Source: Pelotomaculum isophthalicicum JI (lineage in GTDB: Bacteria; Bacillota; Desulfotomaculia; Desulfotomaculales; Pelotomaculaceae). From it: a DNA stretch of 64,000 bases. This document shows positions 36,604 to 47,213 of the stretch, piece after piece; the first letter of the stretch is position 1, and each line of letters opens with the position of its first letter. Both the position numbers and the translations under genes were made by a program. The stretch spans positions 62,001 through 126,000 of the forward strand of contig NZ_JAKOAV010000005.1 of NCBI RefSeq assembly GCF_029478095.1, given 5' to 3'. The notes under the pieces were generated by a model. The model ran no database searches. It worked only from the letters and a program-made list of their open reading frames with translations, and was not told the origin of the DNA.

Positions 36604-36716
36604 CGCTATTTGACTCCCCGGCTTGAACTCGTTTCCGGCCGGGGAGCATCCCAGACTTAGATGACGCGTTGTAATAGCGTCTTTATAGCTAAATAAAACG
36701 GACGGAGGTAATACAA

Positions 36717-37061
36717 GTGTCACTTTCCCAAGACCTGGCCGCAGTTGGTGAAGATCTTGTCAGCACACTTAAAGCGAGACTTGAACTGCTTGAAGCAATG
36801 CAAGCCGAGGTACAGCAGATGCTTGAAAAGTACCATCAAGAGCGACTGGAAATGTCCGCGAAGTTGAAAGAAATTCTCGCTGAAGACCGGTTAAACCGGG
36901 TTGAAGAAGTAAATAAACTGGTTGATTCCTACTGTGACGACAGGACCGAAGCGCAAAAAATTTGGAAAGAAACCCTGGCGGTCATGGAAAAGCTCAGGAC
37001 TCACAAAGTTAATAAGGTTAAGGAGAAAGTAAAGCCAAAGAGGAATAAATTTGAGGAGTAA
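36717..37061 (+). CDS. Coiled-coil protein of the gas vesicle locus
   Basis: 114 residues, not recognised. Almost wholly helical with heptad-like spacing (LVSTLKARLELLEAMQAEV, QQMLEKYHQERLEMSAKLKEIL, LNRVEEVNKLVDSY), ending in a Lys-rich tail. By position between gvpA and gvpO it could be a functional analogue of GvpC or GvpI, which bind the shell or its precursors; this is inference. GTG 36717 with GGAGG upstream; gvpO begins three bases after its stop. Confidence 0.7.
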   Translation: MSLSQDLAAVGEDLVSTLKARLELLEAMQAEVQQMLEKYHQERLEMSAKLKEILAEDRLNRVEEVNKLVDSYCDDRTEAQKIWKETLAVMEKLRTHKVNKVKEKVKPKRNKFEE

Positions 37062-37064
37062 AAA

Positions 37065-37328
37065 ATGATTGTACTGAAAGTTATTAATACTGTGGCGGAT
37101 TTTTTTGGCGAGGTATTAAAAAAGCCAGGTGATGTCATAGCGGTATTCCCTCAACCGGATGAAGGCTGGAAGGTGCAAATCGAGGTGGCGGAAGACTCGG
37201 AATATATGCGAAAAAGAGCGAGAGATGACCTGATGGCCCTGTATGAAGTTTCGCTTGATAAGGACTTGCAGATCCTGGGGTTTGAACGCCTGAGCCTTCG
37301 TGAAAGAAATGCGAATAGTATAGAATAG
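37065..37328 (+). CDS. gvpO: Gas vesicle protein GvpO
   Basis: 87 residues. The GvpO pattern EGWKVQIEVAEDSEYMRKRARDD (pieces) followed by LMALYEVSLDKDLQILGFERL is clear. GvpO is an essential accessory protein in haloarchaea and is present in many bacterial clusters. GAGGAG lies seven bases before ATG 37065. Confidence 0.9.
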   Translation: MIVLKVINTVADFFGEVLKKPGDVIAVFPQPDEGWKVQIEVAEDSEYMRKRARDDLMALYEVSLDKDLQILGFERLSLRERNANSIE

Positions 37329-37358
37329 TATAGAAGAAATACATCCGAGGTGGTAGGA

Positions 37359-38270
37359 ATGCCGGCAGGACAATCGGAAAAAACTTCTTGGGAGAATGAA
37401 ATTTTTATTGAAACCCCCTATATCAGGAATATTGAAAATCGCGCCATGATGTACCTGGAGGCAGGTTTTCCGGTGCATTTAAGCGGGCCGTCTGGCACCG
37501 GTAAAACTTCCCTGGCCTTAAATATCGCCAAAAATATGGGCCGCCCGGTAACGTTGATCCACGGAAATGAAGACTTCTCGACAACTGATTTGGTGGGTGG
37601 CAATGTAGGTTACCGGCGCAAAAAAGTAATTGACGATTACATCAACTACGTTCACTCCATTACAGAGAGCTTGCAGCAGCAGTGGCTGGACGGGCGGATA
37701 ACGACAGCCTGCCGCAACGGCCATATATTGATCTACGATGAATTTACCCGTTCCAGGGCGGAAGTTAATAATATACTGCTTTCGATTTTGGAGGAAAAAA
37801 CCCTGAGCCTGCCCAGTTTTCAGAACGAGGGACAGGATCTGAAAGTACACCCTCAGTTTAAAGCTATTTTTACCAGTAATCCGGTGGAATACGCTGGTAT
37901 TCACAAGGCGCAGGTTGCTCTTTCCGACAGGTTGATTACCCTTGAGCTTGATGATTTTGATTTTGATTCAGAGGTAGCCATAACTGCGGCAAAGTCCGGT
38001 CTGGATACTGAAGTTGCGGAAAGAATTGTACGTGTGATGAGGATGTTCAGGGAGACTTGCGGTTACCCGGTTGTCGCCTCCGTACGGACCAGCATAAAAA
38101 TTGCCAGGGTGATGTCGGTACACCATTTGTCCCCGGTTAGTGGTGAACAGACATTCGGGCAAGTTTGCATAGATATCCTGCTCTCTCTGATTCCTGGAGT
38201 CAGTGGGCGGGAGAGGGAAAAACTTGTGGGTTTGGTAGAGGGTATAGTGGATTCTTGTTTTCAGCATTAA
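37359..38270 (+). CDS. gvpN: Gas vesicle AAA ATPase GvpN
   Basis: 303 residues. MoxR-like AAA ATPase with Walker A GPSGTGKT (43-50), Walker B HILIYDEFTRS and sensor IFTSNPVEYAG. GvpN hydrolyses ATP during vesicle growth. ATG 37359 follows GAGGTGG by six bases; an in-frame GTG at 37350 overlaps that site. A hairpin repeat follows the stop. Confidence 0.96.
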   Translation: MPAGQSEKTSWENEIFIETPYIRNIENRAMMYLEAGFPVHLSGPSGTGKTSLALNIAKNMGRPVTLIHGNEDFSTTDLVGGNVGYRRKKVIDDYINYVHSITESLQQQWLDGRITTACRNGHILIYDEFTRSRAEVNNILLSILEEKTLSLPSFQNEGQDLKVHPQFKAIFTSNPVEYAGIHKAQVALSDRLITLELDDFDFDSEVAITAAKSGLDTEVAERIVRVMRMFRETCGYPVVASVRTSIKIARVMSVHHLSPVSGEQTFGQVCIDILLSLIPGVSGREREKLVGLVEGIVDSCFQH

Positions 38271-38286
38271 TGATAAAGCCGGTTCA

Positions 38287-38343
38287 GACGGTGTGGCGCT
38301 TACCGCTGGGGTGATCTGAAACCCACGGGTAAGCGCCGCGTCA
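38287..38343 (+). repeat. GGCGCTTACC hairpin element, compact copy (family B)
   Basis: GACG..GGCGCTTACC (38295-38304) pairs with GGTAAGCGCC (38328-38337)..CGTC; an inner TGGGGT/ACCCA stem continues it. Lies between gvpN and gvpF; might act as an RNA hairpin in the operon transcript. Confidence 0.8.
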
Positions 38344-38379
38344 AATCAGGAGTCATATTAATAAACGCCGGGTGGGGTG

Positions 38380-39141
38380 ATGCAATTGGCGAAAAAAAAA
38401 GAGGGTAAATATCTTTACGGTATTATTGAAACAAGGGACAAAAGAAGTTTTGGCAACATAGGCATCGGTGGCCGGGAGGATATTGTATATACGATTAATT
38501 ACCGGGATTTGGCGGTTGTGGCTAGCAACACTCCGGTAATTATTTATGATCCTGTTAAAGAAAACGCCTTCGCCCACCAGAGAGTCATATCAGACGTGAT
38601 GGAAGAATTCGATATCGTTCCGATGAGTTTCGGGATTATATCTGAAAGCACGGAAGAAATAATCAACCTGATGAAAAAAAATTATGTCAAATTTAAAAGA
38701 GAGATTGCTAAAATCAGAGGTAAAGTTGAACTTGGTTTAAAAATTTACTGGAAAAAAGATTCATTCGTTAAAGAAATACAGGAAGTTAACAGTTCTATCT
38801 CAGATGTTAAGGAAAAACTCACCCGAGAGAATCCCGATGCCGCCTATTACGGCAGGATTGATTTGGGGAAAATGGTTGAAGCGGCGGCTGGTGAGAAAAG
38901 AAACTATTATCACGGGCAAATATTCGAACCTCTGGAAAAGATGGCTGTTTCTGCCCGGAAGAATGATATTGTTACGCCCAGAATGGTGTTAAATGCTTCA
39001 TTCCTGGTAGCCAAAGAAAAAGAACCGGAATTTGACCTGGCAGTCGAGGAAATCTACCAACAGTATCAGGACAATTTAGATATTAAATATACCGGCCCAT
39101 GGCCCCCGTACAATTTTATAAACCTTAAAATAAATTTATGA
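38380..39141 (+). CDS. gvpF: Gas vesicle protein GvpF/GvpL family
   Basis: 253 residues with normal GvpF/L length: KYLYGIIETRDKRSF at the start, FDIVPMSFGIIS in the middle and the closing IKYTGPWPPYNFINL. Second member of this family in the locus, without the N-terminal extension of the first. More AT-rich and lysine-rich than the first copy, so the two are not a recent duplication. Start ATG 38380 or TTG 38386; GGTGGGG precedes. Confidence 0.94.
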   Translation: MQLAKKKEGKYLYGIIETRDKRSFGNIGIGGREDIVYTINYRDLAVVASNTPVIIYDPVKENAFAHQRVISDVMEEFDIVPMSFGIISESTEEIINLMKKNYVKFKREIAKIRGKVELGLKIYWKKDSFVKEIQEVNSSISDVKEKLTRENPDAAYYGRIDLGKMVEAAAGEKRNYYHGQIFEPLEKMAVSARKNDIVTPRMVLNASFLVAKEKEPEFDLAVEEIYQQYQDNLDIKYTGPWPPYNFINLKINL

Positions 39142-39159
39142 TAAAAGCAGGTAATGCGT

Positions 39160-39537
39160 ATGTTTATACTTGACGACTTGATGATGGCGCCCTGGCGTTT
39201 TTTTTATTTTGTTGTTGAGAAAATACATGATCAAGCCATGGCGGAACTTTTGGATGAATCAGTAATCACCCGCCAGTTGCTGGAAGCGCAGATTCGTTAT
39301 GATATGGGTGAAATTGATGATGAAGAATACGGAAAAATCGAAGAGGTGTTGATCAATCGCTTGCACACGGCCAGGGAATTAAAACTGCAACTGGCGGAAG
39401 AAGAATCCGAAAACCTTGATGAAAGTGAATACGGAGTTATAGAAACTGATAATCTTGAAGAAGATGAAGACGAATATGAAGAAATAGAAGATTCTGAGGA
39501 AATTGAAGTTAATTTCGCCGGATTTATGGAAGACTGA
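39160..39537 (+). CDS. gvpG: Gas vesicle protein GvpG
   Basis: 125 residues. The N-terminal FILDDLMMAPWRFF and LLEAQIRYDMGEIDDEEYGKIE (pieces) match GvpG. The last ~45 residues are a strongly acidic tail (Glu/Asp repeats), longer than in most GvpG. ATG 39160 is chosen, with AGGT upstream; ATG 39154 is in frame. It closes the gas vesicle locus; the 166 bases to argS hold no gene. Confidence 0.9.
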   Translation: MFILDDLMMAPWRFFYFVVEKIHDQAMAELLDESVITRQLLEAQIRYDMGEIDDEEYGKIEEVLINRLHTARELKLQLAEEESENLDESEYGVIETDNLEEDEDEYEEIEDSEEIEVNFAGFMED

Positions 39538-39703
39538 TAAGTAAAATCGCCCTTATGGCAAGTGCCACTCCACCCTGAGCAAACTTTATGAGCCTTCGGT
39601 ATGGCGGTTTCCGGCTCAATGTTGACTTGACAGACTAAGTGCAAAGTATTAACCTAATTACTGAATTGGCTATATTGTGTCTGTCAAGGAGGTTTAAATA
39701 TAT

Positions 39704-41389
39704 ATGGGCGGCATAGTTGAAGAAGTAAGTTCCGGTCTGGCCCGTGCCCTGGCCGGAGCCCTGGAATCTGCCCGCGGCAGAGGGTCTGTCAAAGTTGATC
39801 AAGTGCCGGAATTTACGGTGGAAGTGCCCCGTGAAAAAGACCACGGTGATTTTGCCGCCAACCTGGCCATGCTGCTAGCCAGACCGGCCCGTATGGCGCC
39901 TCGCAAAATAGCGGAAATCCTAGTCAATAACTTTTCCTTAACCGGGACCTGGGTGGAACGGGTAGAAATCGCCGGCCCCGGTTTTATTAATTTTTACCTT
40001 AAACCTGCCTGGGTCTACGAGATTCTTCCCAAGATTATTGCCTTGCGGGAAAACTACGGACGTTTAGACGAGGGAAAGGGTAAAAGAGTTCAGGTGGAAT
40101 TTGTCAGCGCCAATCCCACCGGCCTGCTGCACATGGGAAACGCCCGCGGGGCCGCGTTGGGAGACAGCATCGCTTCGATTCTGGACTTTGCGGGTTTTTC
40201 TGTTACCCGTGAGTTTTACATAAACGATGCCGGCAATCAGATTGAAAACTTCGGCCTTTCCCTGGAAGCCCGCTATATGCAGCTGTTAGGCCTGGATGTG
40301 CCGTTCCCGGAAGATGGCTATCATGGAGAGGACCTTGTCGGTACTGTTCAGAGCTTTATTGGCCGTCACGGAGACGCTTTCCTAAAGGTTGAAGCAGGAG
40401 AGCGGCGGGCGGCCTTAGTGGAATATGCCCTCAACGAAAAACTGGAAGCCATCAAGCGCGTACTGCGGGATTTCGGCGTCCGGTACGATGTCTGGTTTTC
40501 CGAGCGGTTTCTGCACGAGTCCGGGGCGGTCAAGGACACCTTGAATTTATTGCGGGAACAGGGCCATATTTATGAGAGTGAAGAAGCCCTGTGGTTTAAA
40601 GCAAGTGCTTTCGGCGCGGAAAAGGACGAGGTGCTGGTGCGCTCCAATGGCATACCAACCTATTTCGCGACTGATATAGCCTATCACCTGAACAAGTTCC
40701 AGCGGGGCTTCGAGCGGGTGATCGATATCTGGGGCGCCGACCACCACGGTCACGTGGCCCGGATGAAGGGCGCCGTTGCGGCCGTGGGTTACGACCCGGC
40801 GGCCCTGGAAGTTGTCATTATGCAGCTTGTCCGTCTTTACAAGGGCGGTGAACTGGTGCGCATGTCCAAGCGGAGCGGGCAATTTGTGACCCTGGAAGAA
40901 CTGGTGGAGGATGTCGGCAAGGACGCCGCCCGTTACTTTTTTGTTATGCGCAGTTCCGACAGCCACCTGGATTTTGACCTCGATCTGGCCAAAGCGGAAA
41001 CCAATGAGAATCCGGTTTATTACATCCAGTATGCTCACGCCCGCATTTGCAGCATTCTTAGGCAGTGCAAAGAACAGGGCGGCAAAGTGCCGGACCCGGC
41101 TGAAGTTGATTTTAGCCTGCTCAAGGAAGAGAGTGAGTTTGCCCTGGCGAGGAAGCTGGCAGACTTCCCGGGAGAGGTAGCCTCCGCCGCCAAGGGGCTC
41201 GCGCCGCAGCGCATCGCGCGCTACGCTCATGAACTGGCCGGCCTTTTGCACAGCTTTTACAACGCCAACCGGGTGATTACCGCGGACCAAGCCTTGTCCG
41301 GCGCCCGTTTGGTGCTGGTGGACGCCACCCGGATTACCCTGCAAAATGCCCTGCGTCTTCTGGGGCTAACCGCGCCGCAGCGTATGTAA
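39704..41389 (+). CDS. argS: Arginyl-tRNA synthetase
   Basis: 561 residues. Class I synthetase with N-terminal additional domain, the HIGH-like motif HMGNARG, a KMSKS-like motif MSKRSGQ, and the DALR anticodon-binding domain at the C-terminus. AAGGAGG lies 11 bases before ATG 39704. It stands between the gvp locus and pyrG. No T-box was seen upstream. Confidence 0.97.
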   Translation: MGGIVEEVSSGLARALAGALESARGRGSVKVDQVPEFTVEVPREKDHGDFAANLAMLLARPARMAPRKIAEILVNNFSLTGTWVERVEIAGPGFINFYLKPAWVYEILPKIIALRENYGRLDEGKGKRVQVEFVSANPTGLLHMGNARGAALGDSIASILDFAGFSVTREFYINDAGNQIENFGLSLEARYMQLLGLDVPFPEDGYHGEDLVGTVQSFIGRHGDAFLKVEAGERRAALVEYALNEKLEAIKRVLRDFGVRYDVWFSERFLHESGAVKDTLNLLREQGHIYESEEALWFKASAFGAEKDEVLVRSNGIPTYFATDIAYHLNKFQRGFERVIDIWGADHHGHVARMKGAVAAVGYDPAALEVVIMQLVRLYKGGELVRMSKRSGQFVTLEELVEDVGKDAARYFFVMRSSDSHLDFDLDLAKAETNENPVYYIQYAHARICSILRQCKEQGGKVPDPAEVDFSLLKEESEFALARKLADFPGEVASAAKGLAPQRIARYAHELAGLLHSFYNANRVITADQALSGARLVLVDATRITLQNALRLLGLTAPQRM

Positions 41390-41515
41390 GCGGATAATCC
41401 GTTGGCGACTGTTGACAGGTCCTGTTGGTAGCAATAGAATGGGAGAGGCAGTTTATTGGGAGAAATAAGGAGGTTGTAAGTAGTTAAATAAAAGTATGTA
41501 AAGAACAATGATCCG

Positions 41516-41545
41516 TTGACACGAACACCTGTTCTATTTTATAAT
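41516..41545 (+). promoter_or_regulatory. Consensus promoter with LexA-type (SOS) box in the spacer
   Basis: TTGACA (41516-41521), 18-base spacer, TATAAT (41540-41545): both hexamers are perfect. The spacer contains GAACACCTGTTC (41523-41534) within CGAAC-N4-GTTCT, matching the Gram-positive LexA operator CGAAC-N4-GTTCG in all but the last base. A DNA-damage-controlled promoter is therefore likely. Confidence 0.7.
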
Positions 41546-41566
41546 AGATACAGGAGGTGAGTGCAT

Positions 41567-41581
41567 ATGAGTATTAAGTAA
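41567..41581 (+). other. Four-codon ORF with strong ribosome-binding site
   Basis: CAGGAGGTGA is followed by ATG 41567 and the frame M-S-I-K-stop. It may be a leader peptide or the remains of an SOS-controlled gene. Confidence 0.3.
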
Positions 41582-41603
41582 TAATTAGAGAGGAAAGGTT
41601 TCT

Positions 41604-41666
41604 ATGCAGTTACATCCGATGATGCGTCGCTTTAGCCTCGCGGTGAAAGTCGGGCGCGGAGGTTAA
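41604..41666 (+). CDS. Possible 20-residue peptide
   Basis: GAGAGGAAAGG (41588-41598) lies five bases before ATG 41604; the frame gives MQLHPMMRRFSLAVKVGRGG and stops. It could equally be part of the structured RNA. Confidence 0.25.
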   Translation: MQLHPMMRRFSLAVKVGRGG

Positions 41667-41779
41667 ATCAACCAGGCGGTGGGTAACACCCCCTTCCGGG
41701 CAGAACTGTAAAGCCAGGCGGCATCTCTGCCACCCGGAATATGGACGAGAGTCCATAGCTGAGCAGTTGAATCCTGTGA

Positions 41780-43462
<1,683 letters not shown>

Positions 43463-43481
43463 CTTGACGAATTCTATTGCA

Positions 43482-43506
43482 GCTTTGGTTAAACCAAAGC
43501 TTTTTT
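43482..43506 (+). terminator. Rho-independent terminator after pyrG
   Basis: GCTTTGG..CCAAAGC palindrome (43482-43500) followed by six T. Confidence 0.88.
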
Positions 43507-43512
43507 GTCAGA

Positions 43513-43690
43513 GACCTATGGGCTTACACCACGGCTCATGTTCGGTCCCTATAATTGTTCGAGCTTTTTTCAACCTCGGGTTCGGTCAAACTCGGCGCTT
43601 TGCGCTTCAAACAGTTCCCTCGCTTATCCTCGGGCTCATTCGCTCTTTGAATGAGGCCTTAAAATCGCCGTTTATGTAAGCCCTTAGGTC
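43513..43690 (-). repeat. 178-bp TIR element, full copy (family C)
   Basis: Ends are GACCTATGGGCTTACA (43513-43528) and TGTAAGCCCTTAGGTC (43675-43690), complementary with one mismatch. The interior matches 55329-55505 in opposite orientation, including GGCGC-TTT-GCGC and GAGCCCGAGGATAAG (as complement). Fills most of the pyrG-sppA gap; no gene inside. Confidence 0.85.
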
Positions 43691-43774
43691 TTTCGTAATT
43701 TGTTACCGATAGCATGCATGTTTTCCAAGCAAAACAGCATGATAAGGTAACATGAGATAAAGAGGTGGTTGGTA

Positions 43775-44698
43775 ATGAGCAGGAAGATAATCGCAGGCAT
43801 AATTCTTGGACTGGTAGCTCTGTCGGTCGTTCTCTCGTTTAATTTGCGTACTGGGAACAGAACGCCCCGGCAGTCCGGCTCTGACAAGGGTAAAGTCGGT
43901 GTGATTTATATTGAGGGCACTATCGCGTCCGGTCAATCTGACACCGGATTGTTAAGCAGCGGTGTCAGTTCGGAAGAAATAGCCGCTACTATAAGAAAAG
44001 CTGCCCGGGATCCGGAGATAGGAGCCGTGGTAATAAGGCTGAACAGCCCTGGCGGTACTCCGGCAGCCTCGCAGGAAATCGGATTGGAAATTGAAAGATT
44101 GAGGCAATCGGGTAAAAAAGTAGTGGCCTCTATGGGGGACGTGGCGGCTTCCGGCGCTTACTGGGTCGCCGCGTGCACAGACCAAATCGTTGCCAACCCC
44201 GGTACGATGACCGGAAGTATCGGAGTCATTATGCAGACGCCAAATCTCCAGGGATTATACGATAAGCTGGGAATAAGCGAAGAAACTTTTAAGAGTGGCC
44301 CCTATAAGGATATGGGATCCTCATCCAGGCCGGTGACAACGGATGAGAGGGCTATTTTTCAATCGATGATTGACGATATTTACAACCAGTTTGTTGATGC
44401 TGTCGCGAAAGGCAGGCATAAAGACGTTTTAGAAATTAGAAAGCTGGCCGACGGCAGGGTTTTTACCGGGCGGCAGGCTATTGAACTCGGTTTGGTTGAC
44501 CAGCTTGGCGATTTTCACGACGCGGTGCTATTGGCTGGAAAACTGGCGGGACTATCAGGTGAGCCGGTAATTGCTGAACTTGGTTATAAAAATATTTGGC
44601 GAAACTTTTTAGGGGGCGCCTGGGAAAGCATCCTATCAGGCAAAAGTATGCCGGCTTTAACCGGAGGAACGTCAGCTTATCCTTACGGGTTGAGATAA
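43775..44698 (+). CDS. sppA: Signal peptide peptidase SppA (peptidase S49)
   Basis: 307 residues. One N-terminal membrane anchor (IIAGIILGLVALSVVLSF), then the S49 domain: VVIRLNSPGGTP, catalytic Ser in GDVAASGAYWVA and catalytic Lys in SGPYKDMG. It degrades cleaved signal peptides in the membrane. Bacillus-type single-domain form. ATG 43775 follows GAGGTGG by seven bases. Confidence 0.93.
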   Translation: MSRKIIAGIILGLVALSVVLSFNLRTGNRTPRQSGSDKGKVGVIYIEGTIASGQSDTGLLSSGVSSEEIAATIRKAARDPEIGAVVIRLNSPGGTPAASQEIGLEIERLRQSGKKVVASMGDVAASGAYWVAACTDQIVANPGTMTGSIGVIMQTPNLQGLYDKLGISEETFKSGPYKDMGSSSRPVTTDERAIFQSMIDDIYNQFVDAVAKGRHKDVLEIRKLADGRVFTGRQAIELGLVDQLGDFHDAVLLAGKLAGLSGEPVIAELGYKNIWRNFLGGAWESILSGKSMPALTGGTSAYPYGLR

Positions 44699-44701
44699 CG
44701 G

Positions 44702-44908
44702 GTCAGTAGCCAGTAGTCAGTATTCAGTAGTCAAAGAATGATTTATTGTTTTGAAATATCTGCCCCTGAAAATAAATCTGTACCATTTTCATCCATTTGA
44801 TGGTGATGGGAAAAACAAAACTTTTTTTGCATGAGGTTGGTAAATGCTGAAAGCATATACTCGGGGTATTCTATCTACTGAATACTGAATACTGGCTACT
44901 GACTACTA
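44702..44908 (+). repeat. Heptamer inverted-repeat element, long core (family A)
   Basis: TCAGTAG-type units at 44702-44733, complementary TACTGAATACTGAATACTGGCTACTGACTACT at 44875-44908. The core half TGATTTATTGTTTTGAAATATC is recognisable, but about 100 extra bases are inserted. Confidence 0.8.
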
Positions 44909-44929
44909 ATTTTCGGGGAGGTGTTTTTA

Positions 44930-45658
44930 TTGGACGTTAATCTCGACCGGGAAGACGGTGAAGTAACTGATATTAACTTGGAATTTGAACAGTCCCCCGG
45001 CGGAGGCGAGCCTCGCCGCCAGGATTTTTTAGAACTGGTTTACGGTGTGCTTTTTGATCCGTTGAGAACCCTGGAAGCTGTCGCAAAAAAGCCGCCGGTT
45101 GCCCTCGCTTTCCTGATATTTACTGTCATATGTATTCTAGACGTTACAATGGGGCTGCTTACCGTTTCACGGGCAATGACTGCAGGTCTTTACAACAACG
45201 ATTTAGAAAATTTCCTGTCGTCTTTCCGGGCGCTGGCTCCTTTGGGAGCAGTCTTCGGCCTGTTCTGGGGCTATTTGAAATGGTTTGGCTACAGCGCTTT
45301 CATACACCTTGCAGCTGAATTGCTAGGCGGGAAAGGCGTCGCTACGGGTGTTTTGGTGGTCGTAGGGCTGGCCGGCATGCCATCCATCTTTATGGTTCCG
45401 GTTAATTTGTTGTCCTTGTGGCTGGGTACGGGCGGATTGATTATAATCGCGCTGGCAGGGTTGGCGACAGTGGTATGGAGCGTTGTCCTGCTGGTGATCG
45501 GTCTGAAGCAGGTGCACGGATTAACCGCAGGCCGGTCGTTCCTGGTTGTGGTATCACCTTTTTTGCTCCTTCTGGTTTTATTCATCATTATAATTGCGGC
45601 GCTGGTGGCTGTTGCGGCGTCAATGCCTTTTGGCATGCACAACCCCGTTTACTTTTAG
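44930..45658 (+). CDS. Yip1-family membrane protein
   Basis: 242 residues. After ~40 hydrophilic residues come about five hydrophobic segments (for example LAFLIFTVICILDVTMGLL in pieces, GVLVVVGLAGMPSIFMV, SVVLLVIGLKQVHGLT). The helix pattern and GLAGMPS motif fit the Yip1/DUF1282 domain; function in bacteria is unknown. TTG 44930 is chosen because GGGAGG (44916-44921) lies upstream, rather than GTG 44921. Confidence 0.65.
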   Translation: MDVNLDREDGEVTDINLEFEQSPGGGEPRRQDFLELVYGVLFDPLRTLEAVAKKPPVALAFLIFTVICILDVTMGLLTVSRAMTAGLYNNDLENFLSSFRALAPLGAVFGLFWGYLKWFGYSAFIHLAAELLGGKGVATGVLVVVGLAGMPSIFMVPVNLLSLWLGTGGLIIIALAGLATVVWSVVLLVIGLKQVHGLTAGRSFLVVVSPFLLLLVLFIIIIAALVAVAASMPFGMHNPVYF

Positions 45659-45672
45659 TAGCATCTAAAGAG

Positions 45673-45708
45673 TTAGCTCAGTATGACGTGTCGCTTACCC
45701 GGAGGGCG
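45673..45708 (+). repeat. Half copy of the GGCGCTTACC element (family B)
   Basis: TTAGCTCAGTATGACGTGTCGCTTACC.. GGAGGGCG (in pieces) matches 1654-1689. The complementary right arm is absent. Confidence 0.65.
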
Positions 45709-45818
45709 ATTATTTATTAATTTCCCTTGGAGAAAGAGGACTTTTATTCCTGCTGTCGAAGTACTATATACAGGTTTTGAAGGAAAGGTTTTAACAGCTC
45801 TTTCAGGGGGGGTAAGCA

Positions 45819-46499
45819 ATGCTGATAGCTACAGACGCCGTGTTGGCTATGCGTTGCCCTGAGTGTGGAAAAATGGATGTTCATAACTTTTCCCGGTTTG
45901 CCTTCCCCAGGGGCAAAGCTGTTTCCATCAGCTGTTCCTGCGGCGCCACTAAACTGGAGGTTATTAAAAACCGGTCCGGTTATTTATTAAAACTGGCCTG
46001 TATGGTTTGCGAAACCGGCCACCTTCACGAGATTCCCGGCAAGACCCTCTGGTCCGGGGAAGTAACCCGGCTTTCCTGCCAGGAGACTGATCTGGTTGTG
46101 GGAAATGTCGGTCCTGTATCCAAGATTAGCGAAATGATGACAAGCCATGATCAGGAACTGGAAACCTTTTTTGGCGAAATCGGCTGTGAAAGTTACTTTC
46201 ATAATTCAAGAATTATGTTTGAGGTTCTGAGCCGATTGCATGATATTGCCGACGCCGGTGGGTTGTACTGCCAGTGCGGAAATCACAAGATTGAAGTGGA
46301 TATATTTCCGGACAGGTTGGAACTGCACTGTAAAAATTGCGACAGTATAAATATTGTCTATGCGGAAACAGAAGAGGACTTGACTGTCATCCAGCAGGTT
46401 GAATCTATTGAACTTGCGCGACATGGGTTTAAGTGCCTTGACAGTCTGGCGAACGCAGGCAAGTTAAAAAAAACACGACGCAAAAGAAATGAGACATAA
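45819..46499 (+). CDS. Hypothetical cysteine-rich protein
   Basis: 226 residues, not recognised. Several CxxC or CxC pairs suggest zinc-ribbon modules: C13/C16 (CPECGK), C39/C41 (CSCG), C61/C64 (CMVC), and near the C-terminus CQCG and CKNC. A Lys/Arg-rich tail ends it. AGGGGGGG lies seven bases before ATG 45819. It lies 35 bases before the transaldolase, so they may share a transcript. Confidence 0.6.
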   Translation: MLIATDAVLAMRCPECGKMDVHNFSRFAFPRGKAVSISCSCGATKLEVIKNRSGYLLKLACMVCETGHLHEIPGKTLWSGEVTRLSCQETDLVVGNVGPVSKISEMMTSHDQELETFFGEIGCESYFHNSRIMFEVLSRLHDIADAGGLYCQCGNHKIEVDIFPDRLELHCKNCDSINIVYAETEEDLTVIQQVESIELARHGFKCLDSLANAGKLKKTRRKRNET

Positions 46500-46534
46500 T
46501 TTTATGGATAAAGCACCGAAGGGAGGTGTTTTGG

Positions 46535-47182
46535 ATTAAGCTTTTTATTGATACGGCAAACGTGGAAGAAATCAGAGAGGCATATTCGCTCGGGGTTATT
46601 TGCGGTGTTACCACCAACCCGTCGTTAATCGCTAAAGAAGGCCGTAATTTCGCTGAAGTAGTCCGTGAGATTGTATCAATTGTGGACGGGCCGATTAGCG
46701 CCGAAGTAGTCGGCACGGAAGCCCCGGTTATGGTCGAAGAAGCTTTGGAACTTTCTGCCATACACCCCAATATAGTGATCAAAATTCCCATGACAGCTGA
46801 AGGGTTGAAGGCTACGAAAATTTTGGCCGAAAAAGGTATTCACACCAATGTTACCCTAATCTTTTCCGCTAATCAAGCCCTGCTGGCTGCCCGCGCCGGA
46901 GCTACTTACGTCAGTCCGTTTGTAGGGCGTTTGGATGATATCAGCCAGGATGGGATCGAGCTTATTTGCGACATTGTTGATATATTCGACCGGTATGCGC
47001 TAGCCACCGAGATCATCACCGCCAGCGTTCGCCACCCGGTTCACGTTACTGCGGCGGCGAAGGCCGGCTCTCATATTGCTACAGTTCCTTACAAAGTGAT
47101 TATGCAAATGATCAAACACCCCTTGACCGATGCCGGTATAAAAAAATTCCTTGAAGACTGGGAAACTGTAAAAAATAAATAA
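46535..47182 (+). CDS. fsa: Transaldolase, small (TalC/FSA) type
   Basis: About 215 residues: [27 protein letters not shown], the Schiff-base Lys in VIKIPMT and SPFVGRLDD. Exchanges dihydroxyacetone units in the pentose phosphate pathway. The only conventional in-frame start (GTG 46526) overlaps the ribosome-binding site GGGAGGTG (46521-46528); the ATT at 46535 has ideal spacing and yields the family's usual N-terminus (M)KLFIDTA, so I place the start there. Confidence 0.9.
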   Translation: MKLFIDTANVEEIREAYSLGVICGVTTNPSLIAKEGRNFAEVVREIVSIVDGPISAEVVGTEAPVMVEEALELSAIHPNIVIKIPMTAEGLKATKILAEKGIHTNVTLIFSANQALLAARAGATYVSPFVGRLDDISQDGIELICDIVDIFDRYALATEIITASVRHPVHVTAAAKAGSHIATVPYKVIMQMIKHPLTDAGIKKFLEDWETVKNK

Positions 47183-47213
47183 GGTTATAATGCCATCTCT
47201 AAAGGAGTAGAGT

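Noticed and set aside
40547-41344. 265-codon open frame on the minus strand
   Set aside because: Lies wholly antisense to argS, whose motifs are intact; no ribosome-binding site and unnatural composition. Shadow frame.
41630-41666. Group II intron domain V
   Set aside because: AGCC..GGTGAAAGTC..GGTT resembles domain V superficially, but helix lengths are wrong, no reverse transcriptase or 5' intron end is present, and a promoter lies 100 bases upstream.
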